This document shows, piece by piece, positions 47,258-54,859 of a stretch of DNA of 64,000 nucleotides (the stretch's first letter is position 1; the number at the start of each line of letters is the position of its first letter). The stretch is from Lentilitoribacter sp. Alg239-R112 (GTDB lineage: Bacteria; Pseudomonadota; Alphaproteobacteria; Rhizobiales; Rhizobiaceae): positions 499,406 through 563,405 of the forward strand of contig NZ_LS999834.1 in assembly GCF_900537175.1 (NCBI RefSeq). The letters run 5' to 3'. Below the pieces are notes generated by a model. It saw nothing but the letters and a program-made list of their open reading frames with translations, searched no databases and was not told where the DNA came from. A program made the translations under genes and the position numbers.

Positions 47258-47328
47258 GGTGTTCTCCCCACACTTACGTAAACTGTATTTTACTAAATAA
47301 TATCGTATTCACTTATGCGAATTTCGCT

Positions 47329-48072
47329 CTAGATAGCAAGATACTCATGTCTTAGTTCAACATTATCAAGAACTTCTTTGGCTGTCCCATCAAAGACAAC
47401 TTTGCCTGTATCAAGAATAACAGCTCGATCGGCAAGATTAAGCGCTGCAACAGCATTTTGTTCAACAATAATGGTTGTCATGCCTTGTTCACGAATGAGT
47501 TGAAGTGTTTTTTCAATCTCTTGAACAATCACAGGCGCTAAGCCTTCATAGGGTTCATCCAAGAGCAAAAGCTTAATATCGCGCGCCAGTGCGCGGCCAA
47601 TAGCGAGCATCTGTTGTTCGCCGCCCGACAGTGTAATCCCCTCCTGCTTGGCGCGTTCACCAAGCCGCGGGAATAACTCATAGATGCGCTCAATTGACCA
47701 ACCTATAGGTTTTTCAATCTGCGCAAGTTGCAGGTTTTCTTCCACTGATAGTCCCGGAATAATCCGACGATCCTCAGGCACTAGTCCAATACCTGCTCGT
47801 GAGGCTTCAAACGCTTTCATAGTATGTAATGGCTGGTGATCAAGCCAAACTTCACCATGAGTTAACATTGGGTCTTCAAGACGAGAAATCGCACGCAATG
47901 TTGATGTTTTTCCAGCACCATTCCGGCCCAATAACGCCAAAATCTCACCCTCATGCACATTGAGGTCAACACCTTGAACAATGTAGCTCTCACCATAATA
48001 AGCCTTTAAATCCCATGCGGAAAAATAGGCCGGAGCATTTCTAGCGTGGTTTGCGTTCATATTATCAGTCAT
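47329..48072 (-). CDS. Branched-chain-amino-acid-type ABC transporter ATP-binding protein (LivF-like)
   Basis: The 247-residue ATPase has Walker A GRNGAGKTSTLRAI, signature LSGGEQQMLAIGRAL, Walker B LLLLDEPYEGLAP and the switch histidine region IIVEQNAVAAL, where Gln-Asn replaces the usual His, as is normal for LivF. It pairs with the LivG-like ATPase upstream to drive the two permeases. The pattern GLVPEDRRIIPGLSVEENL is typical of LivF. It is the fifth gene of the importer operon, with acs following. Confidence 0.92.
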   Translation of the reverse strand: MTDNMNANHARNAPAYFSAWDLKAYYGESYIVQGVDLNVHEGEILALLGRNGAGKTSTLRAISRLEDPMLTHGEVWLDHQPLHTMKAFEASRAGIGLVPEDRRIIPGLSVEENLQLAQIEKPIGWSIERIYELFPRLGERAKQEGITLSGGEQQMLAIGRALARDIKLLLLDEPYEGLAPVIVQEIEKTLQLIREQGMTTIIVEQNAVAALNLADRAVILDTGKVVFDGTAKEVLDNVELRHEYLAI

Positions 48073-48099
48073 AATTTCACTCAGCTTATCAAAATCAGA

Positions 48100-48858
48100 T
48101 TAGTTATGCGCAGTACCTAGATAGGCCTCTTGCACTTTCGGATGACCTTTAATGTTTTCAGGGAGATCTTCCACAATAACAGTGCCTTGCGCCAGCACAG
48201 AAATTTTTTGTGCAAGTGAAAATACCACATGCATGTCATGCTCAATCACCACCATAGTGATTTGACGCTTAGCCTGAATTTTGGCCAGCAACTCAATCGT
48301 ATTATTAGTATCTGCGCGCGCCATGCCAGCGGTTGGCTCATCAAGAAGCAGCAGTTTGGGATCTTGAGATAAACACATCGCCATCTCCAAACGACGCTTA
48401 TCACCTCGCGATAATGAAGATGCCGTCATGTCCTTCTTGTCGGCCATATCAACATCCAGCAACATTTGTTCCGCTTTCTCACAAATATCAACTTCGTTCG
48501 AAACAGGCTTAATTGCTTCAAGAGAAAAGGCACCATCACGTTTTGCGAAACACGGGATCATCACATTTTCAAAAACAGTTAAATCAGAGAAAATCTCTGG
48601 CGTTTGGAACACGCGTGACACACCAATTTGGTTTATTTCATGAGGTTTTTTACCGAGCAGGGAATGACTATCGAATGTCACAGCGCCGGTATCTGGTATC
48701 AAGCGACCGACAAAACAATTAAGTAAAGTTGATTTACCAGCACCATTGGGACCAATAATTGCATGTATAGTTGATTCATCAACATTCAAATTCACATTCT
48801 GCAGAGCTTTAAGGCCACCGAAACTCTTATTGACATTTTGAACTTCCAAAATACCCAT
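48100..48858 (-). CDS. Branched-chain-amino-acid-type ABC transporter ATP-binding protein (LivG-like)
   Basis: The 252-residue ATPase has Walker A GPNGAGKSTLLNCF, a signature written SLSRGDKRRLEMAMCL instead of the usual LSYGQQR form, Walker B LLLLDEPTAGM and the switch histidine in VVIEHDMHVVFSLA. The aspartate/lysine signature variant is uncommon for amino-acid importers and may mark a distinct substrate subgroup. The TPEIFSDLTVFENVMI segment is typical of LivG. It lies 27 bases upstream of the LivF-like gene. Confidence 0.92.
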   Translation of the reverse strand: MGILEVQNVNKSFGGLKALQNVNLNVDESTIHAIIGPNGAGKSTLLNCFVGRLIPDTGAVTFDSHSLLGKKPHEINQIGVSRVFQTPEIFSDLTVFENVMIPCFAKRDGAFSLEAIKPVSNEVDICEKAEQMLLDVDMADKKDMTASSLSRGDKRRLEMAMCLSQDPKLLLLDEPTAGMARADTNNTIELLAKIQAKRQITMVVIEHDMHVVFSLAQKISVLAQGTVIVEDLPENIKGHPKVQEAYLGTAHN

Positions 48859-48888
48859 TTTATTTTCCTTAAACTATTCTGCCCGAAA

Positions 48889-50100
48889 TCATTCAGCTGG
48901 TGAGACAGCAGTACTGCCCGGCTCTGATTTTTCATCATCGCCTTTCTTTCTTGTGAACATCGTCATAATTTTTTGCGAACCTTCTACAAGACCACCAGGC
49001 AGGAAGATCACGATCACCATGAACAATGCACCAAGCGTGAGATGCCAACCTTTTCCGACAAAGGACCCAAAGATCCAGACAAATGTATCTGTCAACACCT
49101 CCGGCATGAAGGCAAACCAACCCTCAAGGACACTATCATTAATCTTAGAAAAAATATTTTCGAAATATTTAATGAAACCAGCCCCCAAGACAGGACCAAG
49201 CAACGTGCCTGTGCCACCAAGAATCGTCATCAACACAATCTCGCCAGACGCCGTCCACTGCATGCGCTCTGCTCCTGCAAGCGGATCCATCGACGCCATC
49301 AAGCCTCCGGCTAAACCCGCATACATGCCTGAAATTACAAAAGCAGCAAGTGTATAGGGTTTAGAGTTTAAACCTGTATAACTCATTCGTGTTTGATTGG
49401 TTTTAACTGCACGTAACATCAACCCAAACGGTGAGCGAAAAATCTTTAGTGAAAGATAGAACATTGCGATCAAGAAGATTGCGCACAGATAATACCCAAC
49501 ATTAAATGAGAATGCCCACGCGCCGACCTCCCAGGTAAATGTTTCCTGCATTTCAAGGCCAAAGAGATGCGGAACTGTTGAATCACCTTCACTCAATAAA
49601 TATTGAGGATCATTGTTATAAACCTGCAATCCGGTCTCACCATTCGTGAGGTTAAAGCTTGGATTTGAGAACACAGAATAGGCCATCGCAAAGCTCATTT
49701 GTGCAAAGGCAAGCGTTAGAATGGAAAAGTAAATCCCCGATCTTCGCAAACAAATGAAGCCAATAATTACTGAGAAAATACCGGCAACAATAACGGACAG
49801 AATTAAACCAGGAATAATATTGTAGCTAAGAAGTTTAAACATCCAAACCGCTGAGTAAGAGCCCACCCCTAAAAAGGCAGCATGCCCGAATGACAGATAT
49901 CCAGTTAGTCCAAATAAAATATTGAACCCAATCGCCAGGATACCAAAGTAAGCAAACCGTTGCATCAAGTCTGGATAGCCTGCATTAAACTGCGCCATCA
50001 CAGACCCATCTGGAAATGGATTTAAAATAAATGGCGCAAGAAGCGTAATTAAAATGACGAAATATAGCGTACGTCGATCAGCTTTATTTAAACTAGTCAT
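48889..50100 (-). CDS. Branched-chain-amino-acid-type ABC transporter permease (LivM-like)
   Basis: The 403-residue membrane protein has about ten hydrophobic segments and the LivM landmarks [51 protein letters not shown] and [20 protein letters not shown], the last contacting the ATPase. It has an enlarged periplasmic loop (about residues 160-195) that most LivM proteins lack. It follows the LivH-like gene by three bases, so they are cotranslated. Confidence 0.92.
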   Translation of the reverse strand: MTSLNKADRRTLYFVILITLLAPFILNPFPDGSVMAQFNAGYPDLMQRFAYFGILAIGFNILFGLTGYLSFGHAAFLGVGSYSAVWMFKLLSYNIIPGLILSVIVAGIFSVIIGFICLRRSGIYFSILTLAFAQMSFAMAYSVFSNPSFNLTNGETGLQVYNNDPQYLLSEGDSTVPHLFGLEMQETFTWEVGAWAFSFNVGYYLCAIFLIAMFYLSLKIFRSPFGLMLRAVKTNQTRMSYTGLNSKPYTLAAFVISGMYAGLAGGLMASMDPLAGAERMQWTASGEIVLMTILGGTGTLLGPVLGAGFIKYFENIFSKINDSVLEGWFAFMPEVLTDTFVWIFGSFVGKGWHLTLGALFMVIVIFLPGGLVEGSQKIMTMFTRKKGDDEKSEPGSTAVSPAE

Positions 50101-50103
50101 GTC

Positions 50104-51135
50104 TTATTCCTCCATCACACCAGCTCGACCCATAAGACCGCGAGGACGGGTCAAGAGGACGATAATAGCAACGAGATAAATGATAATTTGGTTGATGCCT
50201 GGCAACGTGGTTGTTGCCCATGTGGTAGATGCAAAACTTTCTAAAATACCGAGTAAGAAACCGGCGAGGACAGCTCCCCCAAGTGAACCCATTCCGCCGA
50301 CAACAACGACAACGAAACTAAGAACGAGAAAGTCCATACCCATGTGATAGTTGGGTGAATTAATCGGTGTATACATTACGCCAGCCAAACCCGCGACCGC
50401 AGCTGCGATGCCGAACATCAACGTAAAACGTTTATCAATATCTATGCCAAGAAGACCGACGGTTTCGCGATCAGCCATACCGGCGCGCACAACCATCCCA
50501 AATGTTGTAAACTGCAGAAATGCGAAAACAGAGGCGATAACTATAGCAGAGAATGAAAAATAGATCAGGCGCCAGTACGGATATATCACTGCATTTGCTT
50601 CAAGACCGATTAACGCGCCGAAATCAAATGAACCAATAAATTGATCCGGTGCGGGTGTCGGAATTGGATTAGCACCAAAATTTGCTTTCACAATTTCTTG
50701 GATAACTATGGCAAGTCCAAACGTCACTAGAATCTGATCGGAGTGAGGACGCTTGTAAAAATGCTTTATAAGACCTCGCTCCATTGCCCAACCGATAAAG
50801 AGCATTACAGGGATAGCGACAATTATGGCGAGTGGTACTGACCAGTTAATTAAAGCGGTACCAGCAGCTTCACCAAACCAATCCACAACATAGGGCGTCT
50901 TGATTTTTAAAGGATTTCCTAAGAAATCAAGCTTTTCAGGATCAAGTGTAATTTTTGAAATACTGAGGGCTCTTTGCAATGTTACAGCAACAAAGGCGCC
51001 AAGCATAAACAGCGCGCCATGCGCAAAATTGACAACACCAAGCGTGCCAAAAATGAGAGTTAGCCCCAAGGCGATCAATGCATAAGCAGAACCCTTGTCG
51101 AGCCCGTTTAGGATTTGAAGAAGGAATGCGTCCAT
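50104..51135 (-). CDS. Branched-chain-amino-acid-type ABC transporter permease (LivH-like)
   Basis: The 343-residue membrane protein has LivH signatures: ILNGLDKGSAYALIALGLTLIFGTLGVVNFAHGALFMLGA, RAGMADRETVGLLGIDIDKRFTLMFGIAAAVAGLAGVMY and VVVGGMGSLGGAVLAGFLLGILES. A segment of about 40 residues with Asp/Lys-rich character near residues 58-90 interrupts the first helices; it is longer than in standard LivH. It is separated from the substrate-binding protein gene by 117 bases containing a stable hairpin. Confidence 0.92.
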   Translation of the reverse strand: MDAFLLQILNGLDKGSAYALIALGLTLIFGTLGVVNFAHGALFMLGAFVAVTLQRALSISKITLDPEKLDFLGNPLKIKTPYVVDWFGEAAGTALINWSVPLAIIVAIPVMLFIGWAMERGLIKHFYKRPHSDQILVTFGLAIVIQEIVKANFGANPIPTPAPDQFIGSFDFGALIGLEANAVIYPYWRLIYFSFSAIVIASVFAFLQFTTFGMVVRAGMADRETVGLLGIDIDKRFTLMFGIAAAVAGLAGVMYTPINSPNYHMGMDFLVLSFVVVVVGGMGSLGGAVLAGFLLGILESFASTTWATTTLPGINQIIIYLVAIIVLLTRPRGLMGRAGVMEE

Positions 51136-51210
51136 CGTCCCTGCCCGTTAATTATCAAACAGAGCCCTTTAAAGAGCCAGTTTATTATAAAGAATTGAAT
51201 ATGCTGATGA

Positions 51211-51239
51211 GCGCGACCAAGCACAAAGCAAGGCCGCGC
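51211..51239 (-). other. Intercistronic stem-loop between binding-protein and permease genes
   Basis: GCGCGACC (51211-51218) pairs with GGCCGCGC (51232-51239) through eight pairs with one G-U. No U-run follows on the minus strand, so it is not a standard terminator. Such hairpins after periplasmic binding-protein genes often protect the upstream message from 3' decay, giving an excess of binding protein over permease. Confidence 0.55.
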
Positions 51240-51252
51240 GCATAAGACTAAA

Positions 51253-52596
51253 CTATACGCCTGGGTTACATTTACCCAGATCACCACCAGCAAACATTGG
51301 GTGATCAACAGGGTATTCAACCTGTGCACGTGGAGTAACTTCCACAACTTCCAGAACGTCAAACTCTGATGTCGGGTTGTCTTTACCCTTCACAACTAGA
51401 ACGTCTTTGAAGCACTGGTGATCTTCCGCACGGTACTCAGTTGCACCATTGCCAAGACCATCAAACTTGAAGCCTTCAAGTGCTTCACCAATACCGCATG
51501 GATTGAATGTACCAGCACGTTCACATGCATCAGCATATAGCAATGTCTGACAATACACTGTGTGCGCAGCCTGTGATGGCGGGAAGCCATATTTCTGACC
51601 AAATGACTTAACGAATGCTTTTGAACCTTCGTCTTGCAATGACCAGTGCCAGTTGGTTGAACCAAAGATGCCTTTAACGTTCTCACCAGCACCACGAGCC
51701 ATTAGGCGTGAATACAATGGAACAACAATCTCAAAGTTTTTACCGTTAACTTGCTTGTCACGAAGACCGAACTGAACAGCAGATGTTAGTGAGTTCACCA
51801 TATTACCACCGTAGTGGTTTAGAACCAGAACATCGGCACCTGAGTTAAGAACAGGAGCAACATAAGACGAAAAGTCAGTTGTTGCGAGCGGTGTCAACAC
51901 GTTGTTAACAGTCTCCCAACCCTTGCCTTCAGTTGCCTGCTGGATAGACTCTTGCTGTGTCCAACCCCAAGTATAATCAGCTGTAAGGTGATAAGCACGA
52001 CGATCTTTACCATAACGAGCTTCAAGCACAGGAGCCAAAGCAGCACCTGACATATAACCGTTAAAGAAGTGACGGAAGCCATTGGCTTTCTTATCTTTAC
52101 CAGTCGTATCATTTGAGTGTGTAAGACCGGCCATAAAGATAACGCCAGCTTCCTGACATAGACCCTGCACAGCAATCGCAACACCTGATGATGAACCACC
52201 GGTGATCATGATAGCGCCGTCTTTTTCGATCATAGACTTCGCAGACGCACGCGCCGCATCAGATTTTGTTTGTGTATCACCTGTTACATACTCAACCTTT
52301 TTGCCAAGGATACCGTTACCCTTTAGCGCCTTTGATGAGAACGTATTCATCATGCCGCCGTCACCGCCGCCATTTAAATGCTCGACAGCAAGCTCATAAG
52401 CACGAAGCTCATCAGCACCCTCGTCAGCATATGGACCACTTTGCGGTACGTTAAAGCCTAATGTGACAGAGCCACCCTTAGGCTCGTTCATGTAAGCACT
52501 CGCAGAACCTGTGAAAATCGTAGGCAGAGCAAGACCAGCACCAGCAACGGCACCTGATTGCAATAGACCACGACGAGTTGGTTTAATAATGGACAT
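51253..52596 (-). CDS. ABC transporter substrate-binding protein (Peripla_BP_6 / HAAT type), Tat signal
   Basis: The protein of about 447 residues begins MSIIKPTRRGLLQSGAVAGA, a Tat signal (twin Arg, hydrophobic run, likely cleavage after SASA). The mature part is a type I periplasmic binding protein: VTLGFNVPQSGPYADEGADE, ITGGSSSGVAIAVQGLCQEAGVIFMAGLTHSND and HLTADYTWGWTQQES are typical of ligand-cleft strands. I start at ATG 52596, preceded by GGAGG. It heads the importer operon, is divergent from the ScfR-type regulator gene, and should capture the ligand in the periplasm. The ligand is unknown; location suggests a short-chain carboxylate or a compound yielding acetate. Confidence 0.88.
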   Translation of the reverse strand: MSIIKPTRRGLLQSGAVAGAGLALPTIFTGSASAYMNEPKGGSVTLGFNVPQSGPYADEGADELRAYELAVEHLNGGGDGGMMNTFSSKALKGNGILGKKVEYVTGDTQTKSDAARASAKSMIEKDGAIMITGGSSSGVAIAVQGLCQEAGVIFMAGLTHSNDTTGKDKKANGFRHFFNGYMSGAALAPVLEARYGKDRRAYHLTADYTWGWTQQESIQQATEGKGWETVNNVLTPLATTDFSSYVAPVLNSGADVLVLNHYGGNMVNSLTSAVQFGLRDKQVNGKNFEIVVPLYSRLMARGAGENVKGIFGSTNWHWSLQDEGSKAFVKSFGQKYGFPPSQAAHTVYCQTLLYADACERAGTFNPCGIGEALEGFKFDGLGNGATEYRAEDHQCFKDVLVVKGKDNPTSEFDVLEVVEVTPRAQVEYPVDHPMFAGGDLGKCNPGV

Positions 52597-52687
52597 TAAA
52601 TTCCTCCCTAATGGATTTAGCCAGAACCTTCCTCCAAAGGTAATGACACCGTGAACGCAAAGACGTTCGTGGCAAAAATGCGCTATA

Positions 52688-52706
52688 TTTGTCAAATTTG
52701 CAATAA
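52688..52706. promoter_or_regulatory. TTTG-CAA repeat, candidate ScfR/RamB-type operator
   Basis: TTTGTCAA (52688-52695) is followed directly by ATTTGCAATA, giving two tandem TTTG-CAA half-sites in 19 bases. RamB of Corynebacterium, a relative of ScfR, recognises a core TTTGCAA. The site lies in the 220-base divergent region between the binding-protein gene and the regulator gene, where an operator is expected; the rest of that region is AT-rich with no gene. Confidence 0.3.
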
Positions 52707-52816
52707 GCTATTGTCTTTTATATGTTTTTTTGTGTAAAATTTATATAGCAATTCATTTTTTCTGTAAATAAATTTACTAAAATTGGATATGTTACGAAAA
52801 ACAAAGGACAATTTCC

Positions 52817-54145
52817 ATGCTTCGTTCACTGTTAGGAACACGAATTCGCGAAAGACGCAGACAAAAAAAACTTAGCCAAACGGCTTTAGCGCAAAAAGCA
52901 GGGATCTCAGTTTCCTATATGAATTTGATTGAACATAACCACCGAGGCATCGCAGGGCGTACACTTCTGGCAATTGCCGATGCTCTTGAAGTCAGCTCTG
53001 AAGAACTATCTGAAGGTGCCGATCATGCCCTCATGACCCACCTTCAAGAGGCAGCTAATTTTGATGGTGATAATAAAGTGGAAGTTAATCGGACTGAGGA
53101 ATTTATTGGCCGTTTCCCGGGCTGGGCAAAACTAACCGAAACTCTATTTGAGAATGTTCAATCGCAAAACGAAAAACTTCAAGCACTTTCTGATCGTTTG
53201 GGCCAGGACCCGTTTTTTGCCGATGCTATGCACATGATGTTATCTAACATCACTGCCATTCAATCGACCTCGGACATTTTGGCAACCACTGACGACATTC
53301 CAAAAGCCACAGCCGACAAATTTCTCAATAATATGAGAACTGAAAGTACCCGCCTTGCAGAAACAATCGTAAATCTTCTCGCCTATTTTGATGAAACTAG
53401 AAGTGATGAAGCACAAAACCAGACCAAACGAGGACAATCGCAGCTCGATAGCTTTTGGGAAAGTCGTCAGTTTTTTCTGCCTGAGTTAGAACAAGGGCAA
53501 GAAAACAAAACCAATATGGATAAGATTCTTAAGGATTTTGATTTTGAGGGCAACAACGAGGAAAGCGATATAGAAGCATCGTTGCGTCGTTATGTGAGTG
53601 TTGCTTCCAAGATGCCAGTTGATACATTTTTGGATAATGCCATTCAAAACAATTTTGAACCTATAAGCATTTCCCAAGAACTAAACATTCCAATTGAGGA
53701 TGTATTTTTTCGTCTTGCTCACTTGCCAGATACATACAAAAATGTCGAACAACCTCAATTTGGATTAATCGAGTGTGATGGTTCCGGAGGCGTTTTATTT
53801 CGCAAGCCATTGCAGATACTATCTCTGCCTCGCAAAAGTAGCGCTTGCCCCCTGTGGCCGCTTTACCGGGCTATCAGCCAACCCATGCAGCCAGTTCGCA
53901 CGTTCATAGAACCACCAACGGGAGAAAGTTTCTTAACTTACTCCTATGCTTATCGTCCTGTTGCAGGTAATTTCAACCTGCCTGGCACGGTGAAAAGCGC
54001 AATGATTTTCACTCCGGACTTCCAATTATTTACGCCCGCTCAAGAACGCAAATCCATCCCGTCAATTCAGGTAGGCATTAATTGCGAAGTCTGCCCACGC
54101 GATAACTGCACTGCACGACGTTCGAAATCCATTCTCAACATCTAA
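52817..54145 (+). CDS. ScfR/RamB-type regulator with HTH-XRE, HisKA-like segment and DUF2083
   Basis: The 442-residue protein has an XRE helix-turn-helix at residues 7-65 (LGTRIRERRRQKKLSQTALA) and a C-terminal short-chain fatty acyl regulator domain (DUF2083) with ACPLWPLYRAISQP and the cysteine cluster NCEVCPRDNC. ScfR/RamB/MccR proteins control acetate, propionate and glyoxylate genes by sensing acyl-CoA. The usual ImmA/IrrE-like region with its HExxH motif is not visible. Instead residues about 125-185 read as a signalling helix plus a helical hairpin resembling a histidine-kinase DHp domain, with His139 at the phosphoacceptor position. The gene is divergent from the importer operon and 61 bases before the response regulator. 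Confidence 0.82.
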   Translation: MLRSLLGTRIRERRRQKKLSQTALAQKAGISVSYMNLIEHNHRGIAGRTLLAIADALEVSSEELSEGADHALMTHLQEAANFDGDNKVEVNRTEEFIGRFPGWAKLTETLFENVQSQNEKLQALSDRLGQDPFFADAMHMMLSNITAIQSTSDILATTDDIPKATADKFLNNMRTESTRLAETIVNLLAYFDETRSDEAQNQTKRGQSQLDSFWESRQFFLPELEQGQENKTNMDKILKDFDFEGNNEESDIEASLRRYVSVASKMPVDTFLDNAIQNNFEPISISQELNIPIEDVFFRLAHLPDTYKNVEQPQFGLIECDGSGGVLFRKPLQILSLPRKSSACPLWPLYRAISQPMQPVRTFIEPPTGESFLTYSYAYRPVAGNFNLPGTVKSAMIFTPDFQLFTPAQERKSIPSIQVGINCEVCPRDNCTARRSKSILNI

Positions 54146-54206
54146 AACACATGCTTGCGGGCCGGAATAAACCTCGATACTATGATCTGATCTGGGAGGA
54201 AACAAC

Positions 54207-54575
54207 ATGACGAGAACAGTTCTCTTAATTGAGGACGAGCCGCACATTGTTGAGGCTTTGTCATTTTTGCTATCGCGGGAGGGTTGGAATGTCGACGTTC
54301 ACAATGATGGTCACGGTGCAGTTGAAAAAATTTTATCTCTACAGCCAAATCTTGTAATTCTTGATGTTATGCTCCCAAACAAGGGCGGCATGGATATTCT
54401 TCATGATATACGCAATGAAGTAAACATACGTGATATTCCGGTTTTGATGCTTACAGCAAAAGGCCAACGAAAGGACCGACAAGCGGCAGAAGAAGCTGGT
54501 GCCAACCTCTTCATGACCAAACCATTTTCAAATCAAGAGATCGTCCAGAATATCAACAGGCTCGTAACATCATGA
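54207..54575 (+). CDS. Single-domain response regulator (receiver only)
   Basis: The 122-residue protein is a complete CheY-like receiver and nothing more. Acidic pocket Glu9-Asp10-Glu11, phosphoacceptor Asp53 in VILDVMLPN, the conserved threonine in LMLTAKG and lysine in FMTKPF are all present. With no output domain it must act by binding a partner. Its stop codon overlaps the start of the small membrane-protein gene (ATGA), and the kinase gene follows, so it is surely the cognate receiver. GGGAGG precedes the ATG. Confidence 0.93.
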   Translation: MTRTVLLIEDEPHIVEALSFLLSREGWNVDVHNDGHGAVEKILSLQPNLVILDVMLPNKGGMDILHDIRNEVNIRDIPVLMLTAKGQRKDRQAAEEAGANLFMTKPFSNQEIVQNINRLVTS

Positions 54576-54859
54576 GGCGTCTACGAGGCAACGATGAGAA
54601 ACCCAAGACAGAGCCTCTTTCAACAGATAGAAGCCAGTCAACACAACGAAAGCAACGAGACCTTGCAGCATTATTGCCAATTATCGGTGCATTATTCTTT
54701 ATATCACCTTTTGTATCGACATTAAGCCCAAGCGAAGAGGCAAATGTCACAGGTACAGCCATCTATATATTTTCTATATGGGCTTTGTTGATCATCTGCG
54801 CATTCTTTCTTTCAAGATTACTTCGCACAGGAAAACATGATGAGATCAGGGACAAATAA
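54572..54859 (+). CDS. Small two-helix membrane protein between response regulator and kinase
   Basis: The 95-residue protein has a polar, Arg/Lys-rich 30-residue N-terminus and two membrane helices (about LAALLPIIGALFFISPFV and AIYIFSIWALLIICAFFLSRLL) joined by a short acidic loop. I do not recognise a family. It overlaps the response regulator stop by four bases and the kinase start by one base, so expression is coupled. By position it is reminiscent of the small membrane partner (DUF485/YjcH) encoded beside acetate symporters, but no sequence match is claimed. Confidence 0.75.
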   Translation: MRRLRGNDEKPKTEPLSTDRSQSTQRKQRDLAALLPIIGALFFISPFVSTLSPSEEANVTGTAIYIFSIWALLIICAFFLSRLLRTGKHDEIRDK

